A program made the position numbers and the translations under genes. A DNA stretch of 64,000 nucleotides, from the NCBI GenBank assembly GCA_025201845.1, contig MU603960.1:4088-68087 (forward strand), written 5' to 3'. Below, piece by piece: positions 56,815 to 64,000 of the stretch (its first letter is position 1; each line of letters opens with the position of its first letter). The DNA is from Martensiomyces pterosporus (lineage: Eukaryota; Kickxellomycota; Kickxellomycetes; Kickxellales; Kickxellaceae). The notes under the pieces are model-generated. The model did not search any database, was not told the origin of the DNA, and worked only from the letters and a program-made list of their open reading frames with translations.

Positions 56815-59040
56815 CTACTTGCGCGGCAGGATCCTCCGCTTTCCTTTGCCCTTGCCCTTGCCCTTGCCTTTTGGCTGAGGAGCCTCGGCGACGCCAACAA
56901 CAGACGCGCCCTCCAGCTCGCCCCCGCCGCCCTCTTGCTGCTGCTCCTTCTCGATGACCTTTTGTGTAGAGATGAAGAACGTCAGATCCCTGACCTGCTC
57001 CTGCAAGTCCGCCATGCTCTCCTTCAGATCAGCCACCTGCTTCTTCAGCGCATCCTGGTTGTCCAGCAGCTGCTTGCTCAGCGCCTTCTCGTCCAGCAGC
57101 AGCCGCGCGTCCTCGGTCGATTTCTTCAGCCACTTGGTGGCACTGGCCTCGAGCCTCCTTCTCTCAGCTGCCCACTCCTTCCGCTCTTCCTCCATCTTGC
57201 TGCTTAAGCCCTGCGTTTCTGTTTGGTGCCGACTCTCCTGCACCTGGCACTTTTGATCCAGCTCCCGGCATCTGCCGCTGAGCGCATCGTATTTGCGCTC
57301 CAGCTCCGCATACTGCTTGGGCCACTGCGACTGCTGGTGCTGCATGCGAGCAATCTGCATCTCGTAGTGCTCCCTCTGCGACTCCAGCTGCGACGTCAGC
57401 AGGATCTCGTACTCCTCCGTCACCGCATCCAGCTTCTCTCTGGCGTCCACAAAGCTGCCCATGTGGCCATCCTCGACATAGCCGCCGCCGCCTCCAGCTG
57501 CTGCGCGAGCACTGTGGTTCGCAGCCCACATGGTGCCGCTGCTGCCACCCGCAGCGCCAGGGTTGCGACTTCGCTCGGGCGCCGCAAACTCGATGACCTT
57601 CCCATCGGCCTTGTTCTGGATCAGCCGGTGCACGTACCCGTCGCCAACGTAGTCCCAGACGCACTGCGACTCCAGCTCCATCGAGTACGGGTGCTGCGTC
57701 TGGTTGAAGTGGTCCTTCGCATGGCCATTGACGTACCGCCCGCACCCAATGGTGCCGCAAATGAGGCAGATCCACAAGTCGTTGGCTTCCCGGCACACGC
57801 TGCAGCAGTTCCCAGCCTCGCCCTGCTGGGCCGAGGATGAGGATCCGGGCGATGCAGAGGGGCCTGCATCGGGGGTGCCCGACCCTGACGCTTGCTGCTG
57901 CGACAGGGCATCGCTGGAAGCGTCGGGTCCGGCTGCCTTGCGTGGTTTGGGTGCCAGGTGAATCTGCGGGAACCCGCCAACGGCGCTTCGGAACCGCTCC
58001 TGGTCGACAAACGGCGATGTCTGGCTGTGCCTGCACACGGGGCAGCTGCCATCGCCCCACCTGGCCAGACACCCGCAATGGAAGGTGTGCTGGCACAGGA
58101 TGGTCAGCAGCCCGGATGTCGAACTGTCCAGACGCTCCAGGCACACAGGACAGGTGGGCAGTTCGTCGGCGTCCCCCGAATCGGCCCACGCAGGGCGCAA
58201 AAACAAGGCGGCGGCCGGCGCACTCACCCTGCCATCCACTGGTGCCTCATCGCTGCCAGCGGGGATCTCCTTGCTCTCGCACTCGACCGCACTGACATAT
58301 ACCACGTGGCATGTTTCTGGCTCCAGGGGACTGAATGTCTTGCCGTTGTAGTATGCGTAGAATGCGTCGGCGTCTGCCATGGCACGGAACCTGAGCAGGA
58401 TCATGTAGTGGTTCTGCGACGAGTCCCGCACAACACGCACATGCTCAATGCTCTCGGCGAACCCGCTGGCAAAGGACAGAAAGTCCGTCGGCGTCATGTA
58501 CCCGGGCACTGCCAGCACAGCGAGAACACGCGGCCGCTCGCAGTCCTTGCTCTTGTCCTCTTTCTGCATGTGTCTTGGCAGGAGCTGCGGCGGCTCCAGG
58601 TGCTGCTGCCGCCCGCGGTACAGCCGCAGTATGCCGATTTCGCACTCTGCCGACAGCGTTGGCTGTGCCTCAAAGATGCCCATGGGGCCCTGCTGCTTGT
58701 GCTGCATGCTGGCGCCCTGTTCGATCGCTGCGGCGGCGTCGTCGTGCCACTCGATCTGTATCCGGCCAACCCGATAGTCTGTGGTTCTGAGCCAGGCTCC
58801 CAGCTGCTGCTCTTTCTCTGCTGCCAGCTGGTGTCGGTCGTGCTGTCGTCGCTTGGCGTGGCTCCTGCTACCTTTCTGCTGCAGAGAGCTGCTTGGCAAA
58901 TTTGCTGCGGTTGAGGCGAAAATGTCAACTTGCCTGGAATGGATATGCGGGCTGGCTGTCTGCGCACTGCTCGAATGTCTGTTGGGCGTGCTTGGCAAGA
59001 CTACGTGGCAGAGTCCTATGTACAGGCTATAGAAATACAT
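56815..59040 (-). CDS. ETP1: BRAP2/ETP1-type RING and UBP zinc-finger E3 ubiquitin ligase
   Basis: 741 residues from the ATG at 59040. Domains in order: a BRAP2 RRM-like segment at about 175-255 (VLAVLAVPGYMTPTDFLSF, then YMILLRFRAMADADAFY); a RING finger at about 292-335 (CPVCLERLD, CQHTFHCGCLARW, CPVCR); a UBP-type zinc finger at about 412-473 (CSVC, LWICLICGTIGCGRY, HAKDHFNQTQHPYSME); a long coiled coil at about 530-700; and a Lys/Gly tail (KGKGKGKGK). This order is diagnostic of BRAP2/IMP in animals and Etp1 in yeast, which act in Ras-MAPK signalling and ethanol/stress responses. The first 100 residues are low complexity and the true start, or an upstream exon, is uncertain. Confidence 0.93.
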   Translation of the reverse strand: MYFYSLYIGLCHVVLPSTPNRHSSSAQTASPHIHSRQVDIFASTAANLPSSSLQQKGSRSHAKRRQHDRHQLAAEKEQQLGAWLRTTDYRVGRIQIEWHDDAAAAIEQGASMQHKQQGPMGIFEAQPTLSAECEIGILRLYRGRQQHLEPPQLLPRHMQKEDKSKDCERPRVLAVLAVPGYMTPTDFLSFASGFAESIEHVRVVRDSSQNHYMILLRFRAMADADAFYAYYNGKTFSPLEPETCHVVYVSAVECESKEIPAGSDEAPVDGRVSAPAAALFLRPAWADSGDADELPTCPVCLERLDSSTSGLLTILCQHTFHCGCLARWGDGSCPVCRHSQTSPFVDQERFRSAVGGFPQIHLAPKPRKAAGPDASSDALSQQQASGSGTPDAGPSASPGSSSSAQQGEAGNCCSVCREANDLWICLICGTIGCGRYVNGHAKDHFNQTQHPYSMELESQCVWDYVGDGYVHRLIQNKADGKVIEFAAPERSRNPGAAGGSSGTMWAANHSARAAAGGGGGYVEDGHMGSFVDAREKLDAVTEEYEILLTSQLESQREHYEMQIARMQHQQSQWPKQYAELERKYDALSGRCRELDQKCQVQESRHQTETQGLSSKMEEERKEWAAERRRLEASATKWLKKSTEDARLLLDEKALSKQLLDNQDALKKQVADLKESMADLQEQVRDLTFFISTQKVIEKEQQQEGGGGELEGASVVGVAEAPQPKGKGKGKGKGKRRILPRK

Positions 59041-59278
59041 TTAGCCGCGAGTGCAAGAGATGTGTACGTGGTCAAAAAAGAGAGGAGAGAGCACGCAGTC
59101 CTCCCCCGCCAATGCCCTTCAGACAAGCTTTCGTTTAGGTCCCCTGCTACGTCACATGCTGCCAAGAAAAAGAAAAGCAGCCTGCCTTAAATAGCCCTGG
59201 CCTGGCCACACTACCGTCTCCCAGCTCGCACAAGCACCCTTTCTCTCTCTTCTCCACTCCACACCATTTGTTCGGCTT

Positions 59279-59638
59279 ATGCCTCGTAGAAATCTGAAAC
59301 TCGCGTTGCTCTGCATCACAAAATACCTGCTCCTGCTTGTGCTTTTCATCGAACTACCCCAAAACGCAGCCATGGAATTCAAAATGCCCAGTGTCGAGGA
59401 AATGAAGGCCAAGACCGCCGACTGGGAAGGCAAGCTGGTCGGAAAGTACATCAAGGACAAGGACGGGTACTTTGATCTCTCCAGCGTCGACCCCGCCAGC
59501 ATTGTCGAGGCTTCCGACCTCCCAGAGCCCCTGCGAATCATACGGCCTGGCACGCCTGTTACAAGGGACTTCCGGCCGTTTAGAATGAACGTCGTGTGCA
59601 CTTCCGAGGGCAAGATAAAAAGTGTCTCGTTCCACTAG
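59279..59638 (+). CDS. I78-type peptidase-inhibitor-like small protein, with alternative upstream start
   Basis: Two in-frame ATGs. From 59372 the product is 88 residues (MEFKMPSVEEMKAKTADWEG...). The C-terminal half (DLPEPLRIIRPGTPVTRDFR, then PFRMNVVCTSEGKIKSVSF) matches the LPxxxRvixPGxxvTxDyrxxRlNv pattern of the I78 inhibitor family. From the upstream ATG at 59279, 31 extra residues form a hydrophobic segment (LKLALLCITKYLLLLVLFIE) that looks like a signal peptide or anchor. A TTAAATAG element at about 59187 lies 92 bases before the first ATG, the usual spacing here, which favours the long form. The target protease is unknown. Confidence 0.65.
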   Translation: MPRRNLKLALLCITKYLLLLVLFIELPQNAAMEFKMPSVEEMKAKTADWEGKLVGKYIKDKDGYFDLSSVDPASIVEASDLPEPLRIIRPGTPVTRDFRPFRMNVVCTSEGKIKSVSFH

Positions 59639-59882
59639 ATGTTTATAAGCTTGTTCTCTGCCACCGCAAAATACACGTAGCTCAGCTGCTCCAGCGCACT
59701 TGACATGGGGAGCATGTGCAGGGTTAGGGGCGGGCGTGTGCAGACTGCATGCACTGAGTACCTGCTGTGAATCGACTTGCCAGCAGACGCCACCCGCTCT
59801 GCCTATTGCCCTCATCACCTGAGTCTGAATATCTGAACGAAAAAGCGGCCGCACCCACTTGAGTCAGCGAGAATGGAGATGG

Positions 59883-59890
59883 TATAAAGA
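59883..59890 (+). promoter_or_regulatory. TATA box of the 74-residue gene
   Basis: TATAAAGA, 119 bases upstream of the ATG at 60002. Confidence 0.6.
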
Positions 59891-60001
59891 GCCCTTGCTG
59901 CTGCTGCTCCTCTTGCCGTCCTCTTCATCTCCAATTCCTCTCACCACATCTGCTATTGCACTCTTACACGGCACAGCGCTCTTTACCAGCTAGCACTCAC
60001 C

Positions 60002-60226
60002 ATGTCCTCCAACGACACCACGCACCAGGGCCTCAAGAACAAGCTCAACCAAATCAGCGATGGTGACTCACAGGAAGATGTCATCAGAGCCTTGGGTCAG
60101 CCTTCGTCTACCGAGGAGGGCGGAAATGAGACCACGCTGAAGTGGGTCTGCCCCGGCCACCCCTCAAGCTACATGTGGGTCAAACTTCAGAGTGGCGTTG
60201 TGGCCAGCTCTGGGATAAGCGAGTAG
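60002..60226 (+). CDS. 74-residue small protein, BamE/SmpA-like pattern, function unknown
   Basis: Starts MSSNDTTHQGLKNKLNQISD. The pattern DSQEDVIRALGQPSS followed by three short strands (TTLKWVCPG, SYMWVKLQSG, VVASSGIS) follows the helix-LGxPxs-strand-strand-strand order of the bacterial BamE/SmpA fold (g.s.e.V...LG.P......W.y......v.f..g.v). There is no signal peptide, so it would be cytosolic. A TATA box at 59883 and a clean leader support expression. The fold suggestion is by eye and could be convergent. Confidence 0.55.
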   Translation: MSSNDTTHQGLKNKLNQISDGDSQEDVIRALGQPSSTEEGGNETTLKWVCPGHPSSYMWVKLQSGVVASSGISE

Positions 60227-60536
60227 CTCATTTTCATACCACCATTTTGGCTTGGTCCTTTTTGTCTCGCCTAGTGCTGCTTCGACTGGCACCAATGGCA
60301 CTAATAAACCCTTGATTATCTCCAGCCGTCATCGCTGCCTCGCTATTTGGCGTGTTCATGTGCACGTGCCAGGTGGCTTGTGCTGTAGCGCCTCCATTGG
60401 CTGGTGGAGAAGCTGAGGATGTGCTTGCAACGCTTGGAGCTCCCAAGAGGCTCCGCTCTCTTGTTTTCGCTTGTTGCTGCTTTTTGCTTTCCCTGCTCTC
60501 TCAATTCCAGCATCTTATTCTCATACACACTGCAAA
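60227..60536. other. Intergenic, leader of YOS9
   Basis: No gene seen. AATAAA at about 60302 may end the 74-residue gene. Confidence 0.4.
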
Positions 60537-62060
60537 ATGGAGAGGCTATTGCTGCTTAGTGGGCTGGGCGCATGGGCAGCGATGGCTACGCTAACGACGG
60601 CAGCAGCAGCAGCAGCAGCGGCTGCTGGTCCCGAGCACTTTAGCCCAGCCATCATCATGGAGGACCTGCTGGAGTACCCGCGGTTCCAGATGAAGATTAT
60701 TAACGAGATAATACCCGAGTCGCAGCTGCAGGACGTTGTTACCAGCCTCAAACACCGGGCATCGGAATTAACGCACAAGGCACAGCAAGAGAGGGAATCG
60801 CACACAGCAGACGAGGAGGAAGAGGAGGGGGAGGGGGAGCGGGAGGCGCATGCAAATGCCACCGAGGTCATCCATGATCCAGTGGTCGTCAAAGTTGGAA
60901 AGGAGTGGAAGTTCTTGTGTCGAGTGCCCCGAGTCGACCATGGACGCCCACTGACTGATCCAAAAGGCGAGAAGGCACCGGACAAGGAGAAGGAGAAGGA
61001 GGCGGAGGAGGAGAAGGAGGGAGGCGTGGTCGGCGACCCCCGCGACGACGAAAGGCAGGCGATTCAGCGTGGCCTCGAATTGCTCTCGCCGCTGAAGAGC
61101 AACTGCATCTCATACACGCACGACTGGTGGACATATGAGTACTGCCACGACCAGTATGTCCGCCAGTACCACCAGATTGATGCCACAGAAGGCAGCGAGA
61201 CGATTGTGATTCAGTACCGGCTGGGCGACCACAGCCGCCGCAAGCGACTTCTCGCACTTCCCTCGCATCCAAACGAGAAAGGGAGAGATGAGGCTGGCGG
61301 GGAAAACGAGGCAACAAGGACCACGCAGATCAAGCGTGTGGGACGCAAGCAGTTCTTGGCCCAGACGTGGGGTGGCGGCACTGTGTGCGATATCACACGG
61401 AGGCCGCGGGAAGTGGAGATCCAGTTCCACTGCGACCCGAACAACCCCGAGAGGATTTCACACGTAAAGGAGGTTTCGATGTGCCAGTACTTGATGATCA
61501 TCAACACGCCGCGGCTGTGCGTCGACCCGAGTTTCTATGACTCGGCGGCATCGGTCGTGTATGATATTGCGTGCCAGGAAGTCATCAAGGACGAAAAGTA
61601 CGAGGAGCTGGTGGCGAATGGGATGCTTTTGGACAATAGCGCCACGGCTATTGATGTGGCAAAGGTCGACAGTGCTGCTGAGAAGGTGAAGGAGAAGGAG
61701 GAGGAGGAGAAGGAGAGCACCGAGCAGCAGGACGAGCAGCCAGCTGCATTGGCGGATTCGGGCGACGCGGAAGCCAGCAAAAAAGCCAACGACAAGAGGT
61801 CAAAGCCACAGCCGCACAAGTTCATAATTGATCCGAATGACCCAGAGCAGATTGCACAGCTCCTGCAGCGCGAAGAGGAACTGCGGAAGATTTTGGAGAA
61901 GGTGTATGGCGGTCTCGCCATTCAGATAAAGCAGACCACACGCCCCAAATCAACGAAGAAGCGGCTGCAGAAGGGGCTCGAGAAGGGTGCCAGCGAAGCA
62001 AAGGAGCAGCAGGAAGGCGATGTGCAGCAACAGCAGCCAGGTCGCCACGAAGAGCTCTGA
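60537..62060 (+). CDS. YOS9: ER lectin of the OS-9/Yos9 family (ERAD)
   Basis: 507 residues from the ATG at 60537. Signal peptide MERLLLLSGLGAWAAMATL with an Ala run. The MRH (mannose-6-phosphate receptor homology) domain spans about 190-330: CISYTHDWWTYEYCHDQY, VRQYHQ, TWGGGTVCDITRRPREVEIQ, FHCDPNN and MCQYLMIINTPRLC. The WW, RPRE and TPRLC elements are those of OS-9/Yos9 that read trimmed N-glycans. Glu/Lys-rich low-complexity inserts flank the domain. The C-terminus RHEEL is an HDEL-like retrieval signal, placing it in the ER lumen. It presents misfolded glycoproteins to the Hrd1 ligase. Confidence 0.93.
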   Translation: MERLLLLSGLGAWAAMATLTTAAAAAAAAAGPEHFSPAIIMEDLLEYPRFQMKIINEIIPESQLQDVVTSLKHRASELTHKAQQERESHTADEEEEEGEGEREAHANATEVIHDPVVVKVGKEWKFLCRVPRVDHGRPLTDPKGEKAPDKEKEKEAEEEKEGGVVGDPRDDERQAIQRGLELLSPLKSNCISYTHDWWTYEYCHDQYVRQYHQIDATEGSETIVIQYRLGDHSRRKRLLALPSHPNEKGRDEAGGENEATRTTQIKRVGRKQFLAQTWGGGTVCDITRRPREVEIQFHCDPNNPERISHVKEVSMCQYLMIINTPRLCVDPSFYDSAASVVYDIACQEVIKDEKYEELVANGMLLDNSATAIDVAKVDSAAEKVKEKEEEEKESTEQQDEQPAALADSGDAEASKKANDKRSKPQPHKFIIDPNDPEQIAQLLQREEELRKILEKVYGGLAIQIKQTTRPKSTKKRLQKGLEKGASEAKEQQEGDVQQQQPGRHEEL

Positions 62061-62772
62061 TGCGCTGCAGTGTAGACCGCCTCCTTCAACTCACATCGGC
62101 TCCTGCTGCTGCAGGCAGCGTGCACTAGAAATACACTGCTTTTGTAGACATCTTCATCTTCTGTGGCCATTTGGCGGAGATGCAGTGTTTCAGCCTTCGT
62201 GGCTCACAGACAGCACACCGTGAATTGATGCTCTGCAATCGACATGGCAGGCACAGCTGCTCCAGGACATCAGAAATCAGTGCCGCAGCCGTAGATATTT
62301 CCACTGGAACCGTAGAAATTCTGGTTCGTCACTGGGCTTCCACAGCGAATGGGCAGAGGTGTAGATCCGCATGTGTTGAGGACGCGGGGCGAAAGCCGAG
62401 TTACGCAAGTGTGCATTGTGGCAGCTGCTTCGCACACCCACTTCCTTTCCTTTCCGACGCAGTGGTCAGCTGTGGGAAAGCAAGCTGAATGTGCGTTCAG
62501 TGTTGGCAACACAAATTGTGGAAATCTAGAAGCACCCGGCCCCAACACTGAAACACAAGGGGAGGAGGGGTCCCACATGATAGCGGGCCAAGCAAAGGAA
62601 ATCAGCGCATACAAGAATGGCACTATTTTTTTCTTCCTCTTTGCCGTGCGCACTGATCGGCGGGATACATGTTGTGCTCAGGCTGTACTTAAGCAGCAGC
62701 AGCCGTCTCCTAGATTCGTGTTCTTTTGCAATTTTTCTTGCGCCGATACTAATTACCATTATTTTTGCTGCT
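62061..62772. other. Intergenic between YOS9 and the Gly-rich protein gene
   Basis: No supportable gene. The Gly-rich frame is open upstream to 62617, but the residues there are not conserved-looking. Confidence 0.4.
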
Positions 62773-63912
62773 ATGCGTGGCATATACTTTGTTATTCTCG
62801 CATTTCTGTGTATCTTGCTCACGGTCCAGGCCAGCCCTGGCCTAACAAAGCGGAAGGGAGGTGGCGGCGGTGGTAAAGGAGGAGGAGGAGGAGGAGGTGG
62901 TGGTGGTAAAGGAGGGGGTGGTGGCGGCGGTGGCGGTAGTAAAGGACCCGGAAGCAGCAGTGGCAGCAGTGGCAGCAGCGGTAGTAAAGGACCCGGAAGC
63001 AGCAGTGGCAGCAGCGGTAGCAAAGGACCCGGAAGCAGCAGTGGCAGCAGCGGCAGCAAAGGGGTTGGCGGAGGTGGAGGGAGCGCAAGCAAGGGCGTGG
63101 GGCCCTACGGCGACAAGCCACCAAGCTACGCATCCTTGTATCCCGACCGTAGCGGCTTCAACGCCGGCGGCCGCCCCTCAGGTGCCGGCGACAGCACACG
63201 TCCCTACGGCCCGCCACCTGCCTACAGCGCCAACGCACAGTATGCAACTGTCAACCGCGGCCAGACGGTCCCGCCATACACCTTCGCATCCAATTCGCCG
63301 GCTACCTACTACGCCTCAACGTCGCGCACCTCCTATCCGGGTGCCTGGGGCTACGGCTACTACCCGCTGTACCCTTACCCGTGGTGGGCATATGGCGGCG
63401 GCATTTGGCTAGGTGCCGTCTATTACCAGCATGCCACAAACCACGGCGTACACAGCTACAAGAGCGAGTTCCGCAATATGACCGTTGTCAACGCCACAAA
63501 CACACCGCTTATTGGCGACCAGGATATCTTCAACAACCATGTGAACATCACCTTCACCGACTTTAACAACGGCACGATCCAGATTGCGCCCTGCGGAAAC
63601 TCCACCAGCACCGACCTAAATGTCGACGCGTCGGATTGCAACCCCATTGTGCTGGATGTCCAGAATGGAACCGTTGTTCGTGGAAATGCAAGGACGCAGG
63701 TGCAGAAGGACATTACGTTCTTTGATCTCCACTTGGGCAACTCCACCACCACGCTTCGTACACAGACAATCTCCAGCACCCAGAAAAAGTCTCGAGGCGG
63801 TGTCATTGCTGGCATTGTTGTTGGATGTGTGGCATTTGTTGCTATCGTTGCTGGCGTCGCGTTCTGGTACTTTAGGAGAAGAAAGCGCCAGCTTGCCAAC
63901 GCTGCGCAATAG
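62773..63912 (+). CDS. Gly/Ser-rich single-pass surface protein, unrecognised
   Basis: 379 residues from the ATG at 62773, chosen because it begins a clear signal peptide (MRGIYFVILAFLCILLTVQA). Next come a Gly/Lys run, then tandem SKGPGSSSGSSGS units (about 58-105), a Tyr/Pro/Ser-rich segment (PPSYASLYPDRSGF; YYPLYPYPWWAYGGG), and a folded-looking extracellular domain with many NxT/S sites and two Cys (about 225-335; NMTVVNATNTPLIGDQDIF, IQIAPCGNSTSTDL). A transmembrane helix (VIAGIVVGCVAFVAIVAGVA, about 343-366) and a short basic tail (RRRKRQ) complete a type I layout. It could be a wall-linked sensor or adhesin; no family recognised. Confidence 0.7.
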   Translation: MRGIYFVILAFLCILLTVQASPGLTKRKGGGGGGKGGGGGGGGGGKGGGGGGGGGSKGPGSSSGSSGSSGSKGPGSSSGSSGSKGPGSSSGSSGSKGVGGGGGSASKGVGPYGDKPPSYASLYPDRSGFNAGGRPSGAGDSTRPYGPPPAYSANAQYATVNRGQTVPPYTFASNSPATYYASTSRTSYPGAWGYGYYPLYPYPWWAYGGGIWLGAVYYQHATNHGVHSYKSEFRNMTVVNATNTPLIGDQDIFNNHVNITFTDFNNGTIQIAPCGNSTSTDLNVDASDCNPIVLDVQNGTVVRGNARTQVQKDITFFDLHLGNSTTTLRTQTISSTQKKSRGGVIAGIVVGCVAFVAIVAGVAFWYFRRRKRQLANAAQ

Positions 63913-64000
63913 ACTTTTCATCGCCCGCTCGTTTCTTTTCTTCTTCTTCCTAATTCGTTATTGCGTTATTTGCTTTCACTAATTTAATGTCTTGTTTCAC

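Noticed and set aside
57892..58914. 340-codon plus-strand frame across BRAP2/ETP1
   Set aside because: Antisense to the RING/UBP-coding strand; no domain seen.

Overview
The window is nuclear DNA from a fungus. It carries eukaryotic housekeeping genes (AlaRS, RPD3-type deacetylase, VPS4, TFIIH SSL1, YOS9, BRAP2/ETP1). Only a few genes have spliceosomal introns (GT..AG), and clear TATA boxes lie about 90-250 bases upstream of many start codons. The intron-poor compact layout, the AA11-type LPMOs with chitin-binding tails and the PLK4-like kinase best fit an early-diverging zygomycete fungus, most likely Kickxellomycotina (Coemansia/Linderina-like). That placement is inference; no database search was possible.

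Layout. 1-5.5 kb: the decayed 3' end of a retrotransposon, several gene relics, a candidate 36-residue micro-gene with its own TATA box and AATAAA, and an intact long-chain acyl-CoA synthetase. 5.6-8.9 kb: two-exon alanyl-tRNA synthetase (minus strand). 10-17.6 kb: four tandem secreted AA11-type copper LPMOs, each with a Ser/Thr linker and a C-terminal chitin-binding domain. 17.7-22.8 kb: a secreted double CAP/SCP-like protein, a class I histone deacetylase, a PITH-domain protein and mitochondrial ClpP. 24-32.4 kb: three tandem secreted multicopper oxidases followed by a catalase. 33.4-36.6 kb: VPS4 (three exons) and SSL1. 37.3-44.6 kb: a Cys/Gly-rich secreted protein, a PLK4/SAK-like kinase with polo-box regions, an OLA1/YchF ATPase with an in-frame mitochondrial-like extension, and a GPI-anchor-type wall protein. 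44.6-50.1 kb: a 5.5-kb stretch with no supportable gene. 50.1-52.7 kb: an MFS transporter with a 965-base intron containing a run of hairpins. 53.5-60.2 kb: several small TATA-driven genes, including three paralogues of an unrecognised disordered family with repeated SGIG motifs and RRxS sites, an I78-type inhibitor-like protein and a 74-residue BamE-like protein, with BRAP2/ETP1 among them. 60.5-64 kb: YOS9 and a Gly-rich single-pass surface protein.

How the parts may fit: the LPMOs need copper, reductant and a controlled oxidant, and multicopper oxidases and a catalase lie within 20 kb. This is compatible with an oxidative chitin/wall-degrading neighbourhood, though unrelated housekeeping genes lie between. 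The points most worth following are the PLK4-like kinase in an apparently non-flagellate fungus, the SGIG small-protein family, the structured MFS intron, the micro-gene, and the alternative-start signals on OLA1 and the I78 protein.
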